DNA of 64,000 nt from Candidatus Latescibacterota bacterium (lineage in GTDB: Bacteria > Latescibacterota > UBA2968 > UBA8231). A program made the position numbers and the translations under genes. The notes beneath the pieces were generated by a model. That model made no database searches. It saw nothing but the letters and a program-made list of their open reading frames with translations, and had not been told where the DNA came from. Numbering within the stretch: the stretch's first letter is position 1; every line of letters starts with the position of its first letter. Below are positions 9,701 to 15,702 of the stretch, piece after piece. The stretch lies in assembly GCA_022819745.1 (NCBI GenBank), contig JAJEGS010000016.1, positions 1-64,000 of the forward strand, in the 5' to 3' direction.

Positions 9701-9862
9701 AATGTGCGCCAGATGGGCGGGAATCTCCCACTGCCGCCAGTGCTGCGCCAGATCGACCACCACCTCGTCGCCGCTTAACTGGTAGCCCCGCTGAGCCTCA
9801 ACAGGTGCCAAGCTCAACGCCAAGCCGACGAAAACCTTCTGCACGACAAAGCTGTGTTTCAT
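6725..9862 (-). CDS. Secreted multidomain discoidin/FlgD-Ig surface protein (paralog A)
   Basis: 1045 residues with an N-terminal signal peptide (MKHSFVVQKVFVGLALSLAP, then VEAQ). A short motif HWRQWEIP near residue 42 is shared with its paralogs. An F5/8 type C (discoidin-like) domain follows around residues 125-280 (ISRVGSNP, ILDGDPTTFWEPD, WWIEVDLGRAVPVERL), and a second copy around 350-500 (AFDGDDATYYSHQTRN, VDIGGAVWLEQVRL). Next comes a segment WSAWSQQYRQ...SPSLRRFMQL, and the end is a FlgD-like Ig domain (PNPFTPNGDGVNE, RIYTLAGRQVRQL, FIWDGRDEDGR). The last residues are IAVAY. Such domains bind carbohydrate or surface ligands and, at the C-terminus, often serve for surface display. Three paralogs in this window share the plan. 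It is the first gene of a two-gene operon. Confidence 0.8.
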   Translation of the reverse strand: MKHSFVVQKVFVGLALSLAPVEAQRGYQLSGDEVVVDLAQHWRQWEIPAHLAHIDEAGSVRTRQLRTVYNVLEDRTLRRPITINTDDPRIGTIDSTMQFDVFGEPIRNTLNELVFDYWVRPGISRVGSNPQLADRILDGDPTTFWEPDPRDPIEKWWIEVDLGRAVPVERLKLQFVGEERGDPFLQFIMLLSRRQSALLHEPNSRIGFQLFIPQDAPSTTQREYIFESEYTSPELPPTSGVVSDRLLIEARKPSPEWTGKSIETIRIVITDTRGGRAEQITEGAWEGLSADERGDVVYFARDVAGREEPVDEATYQALAEERQGRRDYYRRELPRLAEVEAWGWGDNIGINLVKNGGSLALTTPGKNPLTAFDGDDATYYSHQTRNPLNPGGNVLTVDIGGAVWLEQVRLTGSGMRGYIMRASAGGRDVRGGLKWQRISPPEREYSVAEALPRGDSGRFSSIVDPQDPPLKVRLLDLIVFAHFPPGFVGGRSESGAGQGILVNAFWSTISEIMLFSSRPPAEVVLESDLIELPGLVALGAVHWDADTPPGTDVEIRTRTGDQLLQQIRYFDKTGNEKTADEYRTLAGFLKGPSDTTVVVGPGWSAWSQQYRQSGELASSPSLRRFMQLQVRLKNDGGQHVPALHRISVGLHQPVVQQLRAEVWPTAVEAGVLDTFALFVQPDFLAQPASMRSLGFDEVRVRAEPGLDLRLVDVALGTEAELASETPFQRFARSADGRLLDAQGAELAVYAEGDSLWLRFPEAVQGTSSEILAPVYYRAVAPGDEVPTGLDRNLLTFTSYSLLPEAEQGAVRYFRWEESGGLVEVDVETYEALSAVEQGPVRYFRKVVGLGDQVPFDAVGDSLDQSRYNGLGAQRGWVVDRGRLVRLRFASRVYLQGTRLAVAVRQSEPPTAWQAADGGDVTGLSPAKSLAIRAQGTDAAIAQVAIAPNPFTPNGDGVNEVAEIDFSLFRVQAERSLAVRIYTLAGRQVRQLEALATGGQQRFIWDGRDEDGRVVVPGLYLCKIEVDADATAFDGQIRVHLIAVAY

Positions 9863-9903
9863 GGCTGTGTGGGGTCTCTCACCTCAGGTAAAGACCAGAT
9901 CAG

Positions 9904-10103
9904 TGGAGTTATCCCGTTTTGGTGGACAGGTTTGGACTTGAGGAAGGCTCAAACTCTTTAGCCAAGGCACCCGGCGAGTGGCCTGAGCGAACCAGCTCGA
10001 CCATCTGCTGGCGAAACTCGGCTGGATAGGGACTACGCGATTTAGGCATAAGAGGCTCCTTTGCATCAAGGGATAAAATACCCACCAAACCGGGTCAACT
10101 CCA
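9904..10103. mobile_element. 200-bp internally deleted IS3-family element (MITE-like)
   Basis: Two inverted ends bound the element: plus strand from 9904 reads TGGAGTTATCCCGTTTTGGT, and the minus strand from 10103 reads TGGAGTTGACCCGGTTTGGT (17 of 20 identical). Inside is only the first part of an IS3-type OrfA, and the rest of the transposase is gone. This structure fits a non-autonomous derivative that could be mobilised in trans by a full copy elsewhere. No clear target duplication is visible at the flanks. It lies about 40 bp upstream of the surface operon starting at 9862 and could carry or separate its promoter. Confidence 0.75.
9909..10049 (-). pseudogene. IS3-family OrfA fragment
   Basis: 46 codons starting MPKSRSPYPAEFRQQMVELV, then RSGHSPGALAKEFEPS, the typical N-terminal helix-turn-helix start of IS3-family OrfA proteins (about 90-100 residues when complete). 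After FEPS the sequence leaves the family pattern and stops inside the terminal inverted repeat. This marks the deletion junction of the 200-bp element. An AGGAG site precedes the ATG, so the peptide could still be made, but it cannot transpose. Confidence 0.75.
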
Positions 10104-10232
10104 GAATTAAAGCAAGCAAGAAGGGGTGGATAAAGAAATTGCTGAGGAAGCTGCTTGTTTTTTCTTTACTTCCGAGAGCAATATGTCTATTATGGAGCCT
10201 CGCGGTTGTGGGGAGGAGAAAGAGAAGGTTCT

Positions 10233-10424
10233 ATGCAAACTCTTATCCTCGAAACAGTTATCCATCTGGCCGATGGGAAAACTGAAGTTTACTACGAGCG
10301 TGGCGAGACACCTCACGCGATAGAAGCTCTGCAAGAACGGCTCAAGTACTATCCCAATGGACGCAAAGAGTTGTTTCAGCATGGGGATGGTCTTCTTCGG
10401 GATACTCCGCCTAAAAATCAGTAA
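10233..10424 (+). CDS. Small hypothetical protein (63 aa)
   Basis: A 63-codon frame starting MQTLILETVIHLADGKTEVY, with a sensible composition (mixed charged residues, a beta strand then the helix HAIEALQERLKYY). An AAGG site lies a few bases before the ATG. I do not recognise the family. A short imperfect terminator-like dyad (AAATCAG / CTGATTT) overlaps its end, and a strong hairpin terminator follows at 10565. It is the only plausible gene between the deleted IS3 element and the histidine kinase, and may be a stand-alone unit. Confidence 0.45.
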   Translation: MQTLILETVIHLADGKTEVYYERGETPHAIEALQERLKYYPNGRKELFQHGDGLLRDTPPKNQ

Positions 10425-10564
10425 AACCTCTCTGATTTAAGAGCGAGTTGGGCAAATTGGCTCAGTTGCAGATCCCAAGCTCTGCCTTGGGTGGCGCACC
10501 CACATGAGGTGGCTGGTTGTCTGCATTGGGTGAGTGTTTTAATTGAAGTGTGTTTTTGGCTAGC

Positions 10565-10605
10565 AAAAGGCGACCTCTTCCAAAAGGAAAGAGGTCGCCT
10601 TTTTT
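10565..10605 (+). terminator. Rho-independent terminator
   Basis: A perfect 15-bp stem (10565-10579 pairs with 10589-10603, sequence AAAAGGCGACCTCTT) with a 9-base loop, ending in an uninterrupted run of T. It would end plus-strand transcription coming from the small gene at 10233 and insulate the kinase operon downstream. Confidence 0.85.
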
Positions 10606-10631
10606 GTGGCGCGAAACGAGTGCAAAAGTCG

Positions 10632-10667
10632 CTTGGTGGCACCAAGTATATAATTCCCAGGTATACT
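10632..10667 (+). promoter_or_regulatory. Likely promoter/operator upstream of the histidine kinase operon
   Basis: A perfect dyad CTTGGTG-G-CACCAAG (10632-10646) is followed at once by TATAAT (10649-10654) and then TATACT (10662-10667). The stretch is A+T-rich within a G+C-rich context and lies between a terminator and the first gene of the two-component operon. No good -35 box is visible, so an activator or the response regulator itself may bind the dyad. The 10668-10807 stretch up to the kinase start shows nothing else that I recognise. Confidence 0.5.
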
Positions 10668-10807
10668 ATATAGTAGCAGTCGCAACTATATGCCGCTTCC
10701 CCCACAGATGTCAAACGCACGGGCGGAACAAATTTGAAAGAGGAAGAGCCGCCCGCTATATTCCTCGCTCACAATCCGCACTTCCTACCCCATCTCCTGC
10801 CAACCTC

Positions 10808-12772
10808 ATGTCGCGCCTCGGAATTCGCTGGGTAGTCCTCTATTTCCTGTCCATCCTCGTGCCAGCCGCCCTGCTGGCCTTTCTGAGCGTGCGCTCGCTG
10901 CGCGATGTCCGCGACAGTGTGCGCCAAGAATTGCGCTCCAAGGCGGTACTAGCCCAGGACGCCTTTGACCGCTTGATCAACAGCCGCGCCCAGCTCCTAT
11001 CCGCATATAGCGAAGACGGCGCAATGGACCCGCGCCTGTACGCAGGTTTTTCCGAGATTGTGCAAATTTTCGCCGTCGCTCCCACGGGAGTGTTGCTCCA
11101 TCCTGCGGTGCAGCCCTTGCGCTTGCAGGAGCCTCGGGCGGCCTTCGCCGCGCAGATGGGGAAAGCCGAAGAGCGCGAATTCGGCCACCAAGACTGGGAG
11201 GGTGGCGTGCAGCTCTACCGCCAAGCCTGGAAGGAGGCGGCCAGTCCCGCAGAGGAAGCCGAAGCCCTCAACGCTCTCGCCCGCTGCGCCTATAAAGGCA
11301 AGGACATGGCGATGGTCGAGGGAGCGCACCAGACGCTGACGGCCCTCTACGGCCACGTCTTCGACGCCGACGGGACCCATCCCGTTACCCTGAGCCACTT
11401 ACGCCTAGGGCGCTATGCTGAGCCAGAGCAGGCCCAAGCTAGTCTGATGGCTTGGACTGAGGCTCTGCTCGAAGGCCGTTATCCCCTCTACGCGGGCTGC
11501 CGGCAAGCCTTGCAAGAGACCCGCGCGTTGGCCCAAGGACGACTGGCGGACATGGAAGATCGTCCCGTTCTGCTGGAGCGGTTGGCCCTGATTGAGAAGG
11601 CCCTTGATTTCTCAATGCGCTTTGGCCCCGTAGTGGAAAATCAATGGGCCAGAGCCCGGGAGCAGGGTTATCTATCGGGAGTAAGCGACGACGGGACGAG
11701 TTTCCTCATGTACCTAGGCGCGGCTGAAGGTGGCGGCGCGGTGGGCATTCTATTCGACTGGGCCGCGCTGACGGCTCTAGTACAGGAGCAGGTAGAAGGT
11801 CTGGCAGAGCGGGATTTTGCCCTTGCCCTGTTCGACGCCGATGCAGAGGCCGCTTTTCTGGCCGCGCATCGGGAGGCTATCTACGAGACCGGGCCAGCTA
11901 GCCGCTGGATGGACCGAGTCCGTCTGGGGATCTGGGCGGCCGATACTTCTGCGGCCACCGGGTACTACCGCACGCGCAACTATCTGGTGGGCGGCGGCAT
12001 CTTCGCCTTGGCCGTATCCGTGGTTTTAGGTGGGCTTATGATTCTGCGGGACGCTGGCCGCGAGGTGCAGGTAGCCCGCCTGCGCTCCGAATTTGTCGCC
12101 AATGTATCGCACGAGTTGCGCACTCCGCTCACGTCCATCCGCATGTACGCCGAGACCTTGCTCTTGGGCCGCTATCGGTCGGACGAACAGAGGCAAGACT
12201 ATCTGACCACCCTCCTGCACGAGAGCCAACGGCTGTCGCGCTTGGTGGATAATGTGCTCGATTTCGCCCGCATTGAGCGCGGCGACCGGACCTATCAGCG
12301 TCAGCCCTGTGACCTAGGGGACGCAGCTCGGGCCGCGCTGGAGACCTTTGGCGGAGTATTTGCCGCGGAGGGCTTTGAGGTGGAGGAAGCTATCGCTGCG
12401 GAACTACCTCCGGTACTAGCCGACCAAGAGGCGGTGGAAGGTGCGGTGGCCAATATCCTAGGCAACGCAGTCAAGTTCTCGTCCGAGCACAAGGCCATCT
12501 GCCTAGACGTGGAACAGCGCGGAGCTGAAGTAGTCGTAGAAGTAGCCGACCGGGGCATCGGCCTCCCTGCGGGCGAAGAGGAGCGCATCTTCGAGCAATT
12601 TCACCGAGGGGCCAACGCGACCAGCACTGCGGGCACAGGACTGGGATTGTCTCTAGTCAAAAATGTGGTCGAGGCGCATGGAGGTCGAGTGGAGGCCGCC
12701 AACCGACCAGGTGGCGGTAGTGTATTCCGTCTGTACTTCCCGGTGCATACCGAGGACAAAGATCATGCCTAG
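10808..12772 (+). CDS. Membrane-bound sensor histidine kinase
   Basis: 654 residues. A first membrane segment (about 5-27, VVLYFLSILVPAALLAFLSV) is followed by an extracytoplasmic sensor region of about 360 residues with alpha-helical, TPR-like character, a second membrane segment around 392-414, and then the kinase core. The phosphoacceptor is His435 in FVANVSHELRTPLTSIRMYA. The N box is around Asn553 (VANILGNAVKFSS), the G1 box is DRGIGLPAGEEERIFEQFHR and the G2 box is GTGLGLSLVKNVVEAHGG. No HAMP domain is evident. The ATG at 10808 places a membrane segment directly after the start. The response-regulator gene overlaps its end by 8 bases, so the pair is translationally coupled. The unusually large sensor region suggests a protein or periplasmic signal rather than a small ion. 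Confidence 0.92.
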   Translation: MSRLGIRWVVLYFLSILVPAALLAFLSVRSLRDVRDSVRQELRSKAVLAQDAFDRLINSRAQLLSAYSEDGAMDPRLYAGFSEIVQIFAVAPTGVLLHPAVQPLRLQEPRAAFAAQMGKAEEREFGHQDWEGGVQLYRQAWKEAASPAEEAEALNALARCAYKGKDMAMVEGAHQTLTALYGHVFDADGTHPVTLSHLRLGRYAEPEQAQASLMAWTEALLEGRYPLYAGCRQALQETRALAQGRLADMEDRPVLLERLALIEKALDFSMRFGPVVENQWARAREQGYLSGVSDDGTSFLMYLGAAEGGGAVGILFDWAALTALVQEQVEGLAERDFALALFDADAEAAFLAAHREAIYETGPASRWMDRVRLGIWAADTSAATGYYRTRNYLVGGGIFALAVSVVLGGLMILRDAGREVQVARLRSEFVANVSHELRTPLTSIRMYAETLLLGRYRSDEQRQDYLTTLLHESQRLSRLVDNVLDFARIERGDRTYQRQPCDLGDAARAALETFGGVFAAEGFEVEEAIAAELPPVLADQEAVEGAVANILGNAVKFSSEHKAICLDVEQRGAEVVVEVADRGIGLPAGEEERIFEQFHRGANATSTAGTGLGLSLVKNVVEAHGGRVEAANRPGGGSVFRLYFPVHTEDKDHA

Positions 12773-13445
12773 GATTCTGGTAGTAGAAGATGAAGCGGCC
12801 ATCGCCCGAGTGCTGGTCGATAACCTAATCTTTGAAGGCCATGAAGCCGAGGCGGTCGCCGACGGAGCCGAGGGGCTGGAGCGGGCCTTGGCTTGGCAGC
12901 CGGACCTGATTCTGCTGGATGTGGTGCTACCCACTATGGATGGGTACGAAGTGTGCCGTCGTCTGCGGGCGCAGGGAGCGGCCACGCCCGTCATCATGCT
13001 CACGGCGCACGGCGAAGAGGTCGATAAAGTCCTAGGCTTGGAGTTAGGAGCTGACGATTACGTCACCAAACCAGTGGGCGTCCGCGAACTCATGGCTCGG
13101 ATCAAGGCGGTGTTGCGGCGAGGCGCGTCAGCACCAGCTACAGGTACGGTGCTGGAGTTCGGGAAGGCGCGGATCGACTTCGACCGCTACGAGGCGGCTA
13201 TGGATGGCCAAACCGTGCATCTGTCCCCCAAGGCTTATGGCGTGCTGCACCTCCTGTGGGAAAGCAAAGGCCGCGCCCTGACCCGGGCGCAGATCTTAGA
13301 GCAGGTGTGGGGTTACGAAGTGTACCCTACTACGCGCACGGTGGACAACCACATCGCCGAATTGCGCAACCGTTTGGAGGCCGACCCAACCCAGCCGCGC
13401 CACATCCTCACAGTACACGGGGTGGGATACCGCTTTGTAGAGTAA
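12765..13445 (+). CDS. OmpR/PhoB-family response regulator
   Basis: 226 residues. The receiver domain carries acidic residues 8-10 (VEDE), the phosphorylated Asp52 (LILLDVVLPTMDGYEV) and Lys102 (DYVTKPVGV). A winged-helix DNA-binding domain follows (LSPKAYGVLHLLWESKGRAL, then RTVDNHIAELRNRLE). The ATG lies inside the last codons of the kinase gene. Its targets are unknown, but the next two genes on the same strand encode exported proteins and are the natural first candidates. Confidence 0.93.
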   Translation: MPRILVVEDEAAIARVLVDNLIFEGHEAEAVADGAEGLERALAWQPDLILLDVVLPTMDGYEVCRRLRAQGAATPVIMLTAHGEEVDKVLGLELGADDYVTKPVGVRELMARIKAVLRRGASAPATGTVLEFGKARIDFDRYEAAMDGQTVHLSPKAYGVLHLLWESKGRALTRAQILEQVWGYEVYPTTRTVDNHIAELRNRLEADPTQPRHILTVHGVGYRFVE

Positions 13446-13570
13446 GGCCAGAAAGTACAATCTTTTTGCACATCCATGACAAAACCATGACAACTCCGAC
13501 AAGGCCGACGTTTAGGTTCAAAGGTGAGCGCACAACCGCGCATTCATCCACCCAAACGAGGAGGTCGATC

Positions 13571-15676
13571 ATGGAGCGCGTTACTACAATTTTCCTCAGT
13601 TTCGTATTGCTGACTGCCAGCAGTCTGCTAGCCAGCAATGTCGAGGAGACGTATCAGGCGGCCCTCACGCAGGAGAAGGGCGAGGGCAACCTAAAGGAGG
13701 CCATTCGCCTCTACCAGCAAGTGATTGAGGCCCACGAAAAGGGCGAGGGAGACGAAAAGATGGCGGCCCGGGCGCAGCTACGCATCGGGGTATGCCAGGA
13801 GAAGCTAGGATTGGCACAGGCGCGCCAGACCTATGAAGCTGTCCGCGACAAGTACCCCGACCAGCCACAGGTGGGAGCGGAAGCGGCAAGGCGTCTGGGA
13901 TCGACTCACCAACGCGAGGCAGTGATCGAGGAACCGTCCCACCGCACTGCCTCTGAATCCTTAATCCGTCGACAGGTGCAGCGGGTAATGGAGCGGGCTA
14001 AGCAACAGACGGAACTGACCGAGCGACAGCTAGAGGCCATCCAGCGGCAGATAACGGAGCAGACTAAGCAGCAGATGAAACAACTCAAGCGGCTAACAGA
14101 GCGGGCTAAACGGCGGATGGAGCAGGCTAAGCAGGACACCGATGCCGACTCGGTGTTCATCGACGAGCAGATGCGCCGGCAGTTAGAGGCCGCCGGGCGG
14201 CAGATGGAGCAGCAGATGAAACAGGCCGAGCGGCAGATGAAACAGGCCGAACGGCAGATGGAGGCCCTCCAGCGACAGCTAGAGCGACAGTTGAAAACCA
14301 TCCATCGGCAAGGCTTCCGCTCCGAGTGGATGCACGGGATACAGGGTCACTTGGGGGATCTCAAGTCCTACGGGATACAGGATTACGTGGAGGGTATCAA
14401 GTCCTCCCTAGGCGCCGGTGTCGATTCGGTATTCATCGACGAGCAGGTGCGCCGACAATTAAAAGCTCTCCAGCAGCAGATGGAACAGGCCAAGCGGCAG
14501 ATGAAACAGACCAATCAGCAAATTGAGTGGCAGAGTCAGTCAAGCCACGATCTCCCCTTCCACGATAATATTCTTTTCTCTTGGAAATTTTTAGGGACGG
14601 AGCGAAAGACGGATATCAAAAAGTTCCTCCGTCGTGCCACCGACATAGACCCAGTGGCCAAGGTGCCCACAAAGTGGGAATTCCACCTCGACGCAGACCG
14701 GAAACCCATGGAGCGTCCGTCGCAGTTCCACGAGTACGCCGCCTCAGACTTCGACGATGCGGAATGGGCCGATATAGAGATCGGACGACCTTGGGCAGAA
14801 CAGGGCTATTCTGACTACGAGGGAGGAGCTTGGTACCGTGCCAAGCTCACGGTAGCGGCCGATCGCGTACGTCCAGTACAAATGTATATTGAAGGGAAGT
14901 ATCGGGCTATCGGGGTGTACGTCAACGGCCGCGCGACCGCCTTCCATGGTAGCACCAACATCACGGAACAACCGCTCATCGTCAATATTGGCCCCATGGC
15001 CGTGCGCGATGGCGAGAATACCGTGGCCCTGTACGTGTACGGCGGGACGAACATGACGAGTATTGATAGGATCAATGTGTATCAGCCTATCTTCGATTGG
15101 GCCTCACCCAGCTTGAAGAAGGGAGCGGATCAGCAGTACTCCTCCTATGCCAACTCGCCTGTGGTGGTACCCTACTCCCATAAAAAGGTAGCCAAGGTGC
15201 CCACGCAGTGGAAATTCCGCCTTGATGAGCGCCTTGATGAGCGCAGGCTGAATCCTCTACTGGATCGCGAGTACGCCGCCCCGGGCTTCGACGATGCGGA
15301 ATGGGCCGACATCAGCATTGGACAGGCCTGGGAGGCCCAAGGCTATGCCGGTTACAACGGCGGAGCTTGGTACCGGACCCAAATTAAGGTGGATGCAAAA
15401 GAAGGCCAGCCCGTGCATCTAGCCTTCGGCGGAGTGGATCAGCACGCCACTGTGTACGTCAATGGCCACTGGGTCGGCGAACACAATAAATGGAGTCGGC
15501 CATTCATTCTCGATATCAGCGACCAAGTCATGCGCGATGGCAATAATACGGTCGCACTCTACGTGTTCGACGGAGAGGGCATGGGCGGCATCTACGGCAC
15601 CGTACAAGTGATCCAGCCCACCAAGAAAGAAAACCTCGACCGCTACTTGGCCAACCGCAGCAGCACCACTTGGTAA
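13571..15676 (+). CDS. Secreted TPR / coiled-coil / double jelly-roll protein
   Basis: 701 residues with a signal peptide (MERVTTIFLSFVLLTASSLL). Residues about 25-115 look like TPR units (EAIRLYQQVIEAHEKGEGDE, ARAQLRIGVCQEKLGL). Residues about 130-320 are a glutamine-rich coiled coil built on a repeated MKQAERQ-type unit, interrupted twice by DSVFIDEQMRRQL / DSVFIDEQVRRQL. Two related beta-sandwich domains of the galactose-binding type follow, each starting VAKVPT.W.F.LD and containing YAA..FDDAEWADI, GGAWYR and VYVNG. This is like the N-terminal jelly roll of family 2 glycosidases, but no catalytic domain follows. The start has a GAGGAGG site. It lies 125 bp after the response regulator. 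I know no characterised protein with this order of domains; binding of glycans at the envelope is a reasonable guess. Confidence 0.75.
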   Translation: MERVTTIFLSFVLLTASSLLASNVEETYQAALTQEKGEGNLKEAIRLYQQVIEAHEKGEGDEKMAARAQLRIGVCQEKLGLAQARQTYEAVRDKYPDQPQVGAEAARRLGSTHQREAVIEEPSHRTASESLIRRQVQRVMERAKQQTELTERQLEAIQRQITEQTKQQMKQLKRLTERAKRRMEQAKQDTDADSVFIDEQMRRQLEAAGRQMEQQMKQAERQMKQAERQMEALQRQLERQLKTIHRQGFRSEWMHGIQGHLGDLKSYGIQDYVEGIKSSLGAGVDSVFIDEQVRRQLKALQQQMEQAKRQMKQTNQQIEWQSQSSHDLPFHDNILFSWKFLGTERKTDIKKFLRRATDIDPVAKVPTKWEFHLDADRKPMERPSQFHEYAASDFDDAEWADIEIGRPWAEQGYSDYEGGAWYRAKLTVAADRVRPVQMYIEGKYRAIGVYVNGRATAFHGSTNITEQPLIVNIGPMAVRDGENTVALYVYGGTNMTSIDRINVYQPIFDWASPSLKKGADQQYSSYANSPVVVPYSHKKVAKVPTQWKFRLDERLDERRLNPLLDREYAAPGFDDAEWADISIGQAWEAQGYAGYNGGAWYRTQIKVDAKEGQPVHLAFGGVDQHATVYVNGHWVGEHNKWSRPFILDISDQVMRDGNNTVALYVFDGEGMGGIYGTVQVIQPTKKENLDRYLANRSSTTW

Positions 15677-15702
15677 ACTTTTTCTTATTCCGTCGTGCGG
15701 CG

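Noticed and set aside
10440..10540. Possible tRNA-like sequence after the small gene
   Set aside because: No complete cloverleaf or TTCRANNC loop could be folded by eye.
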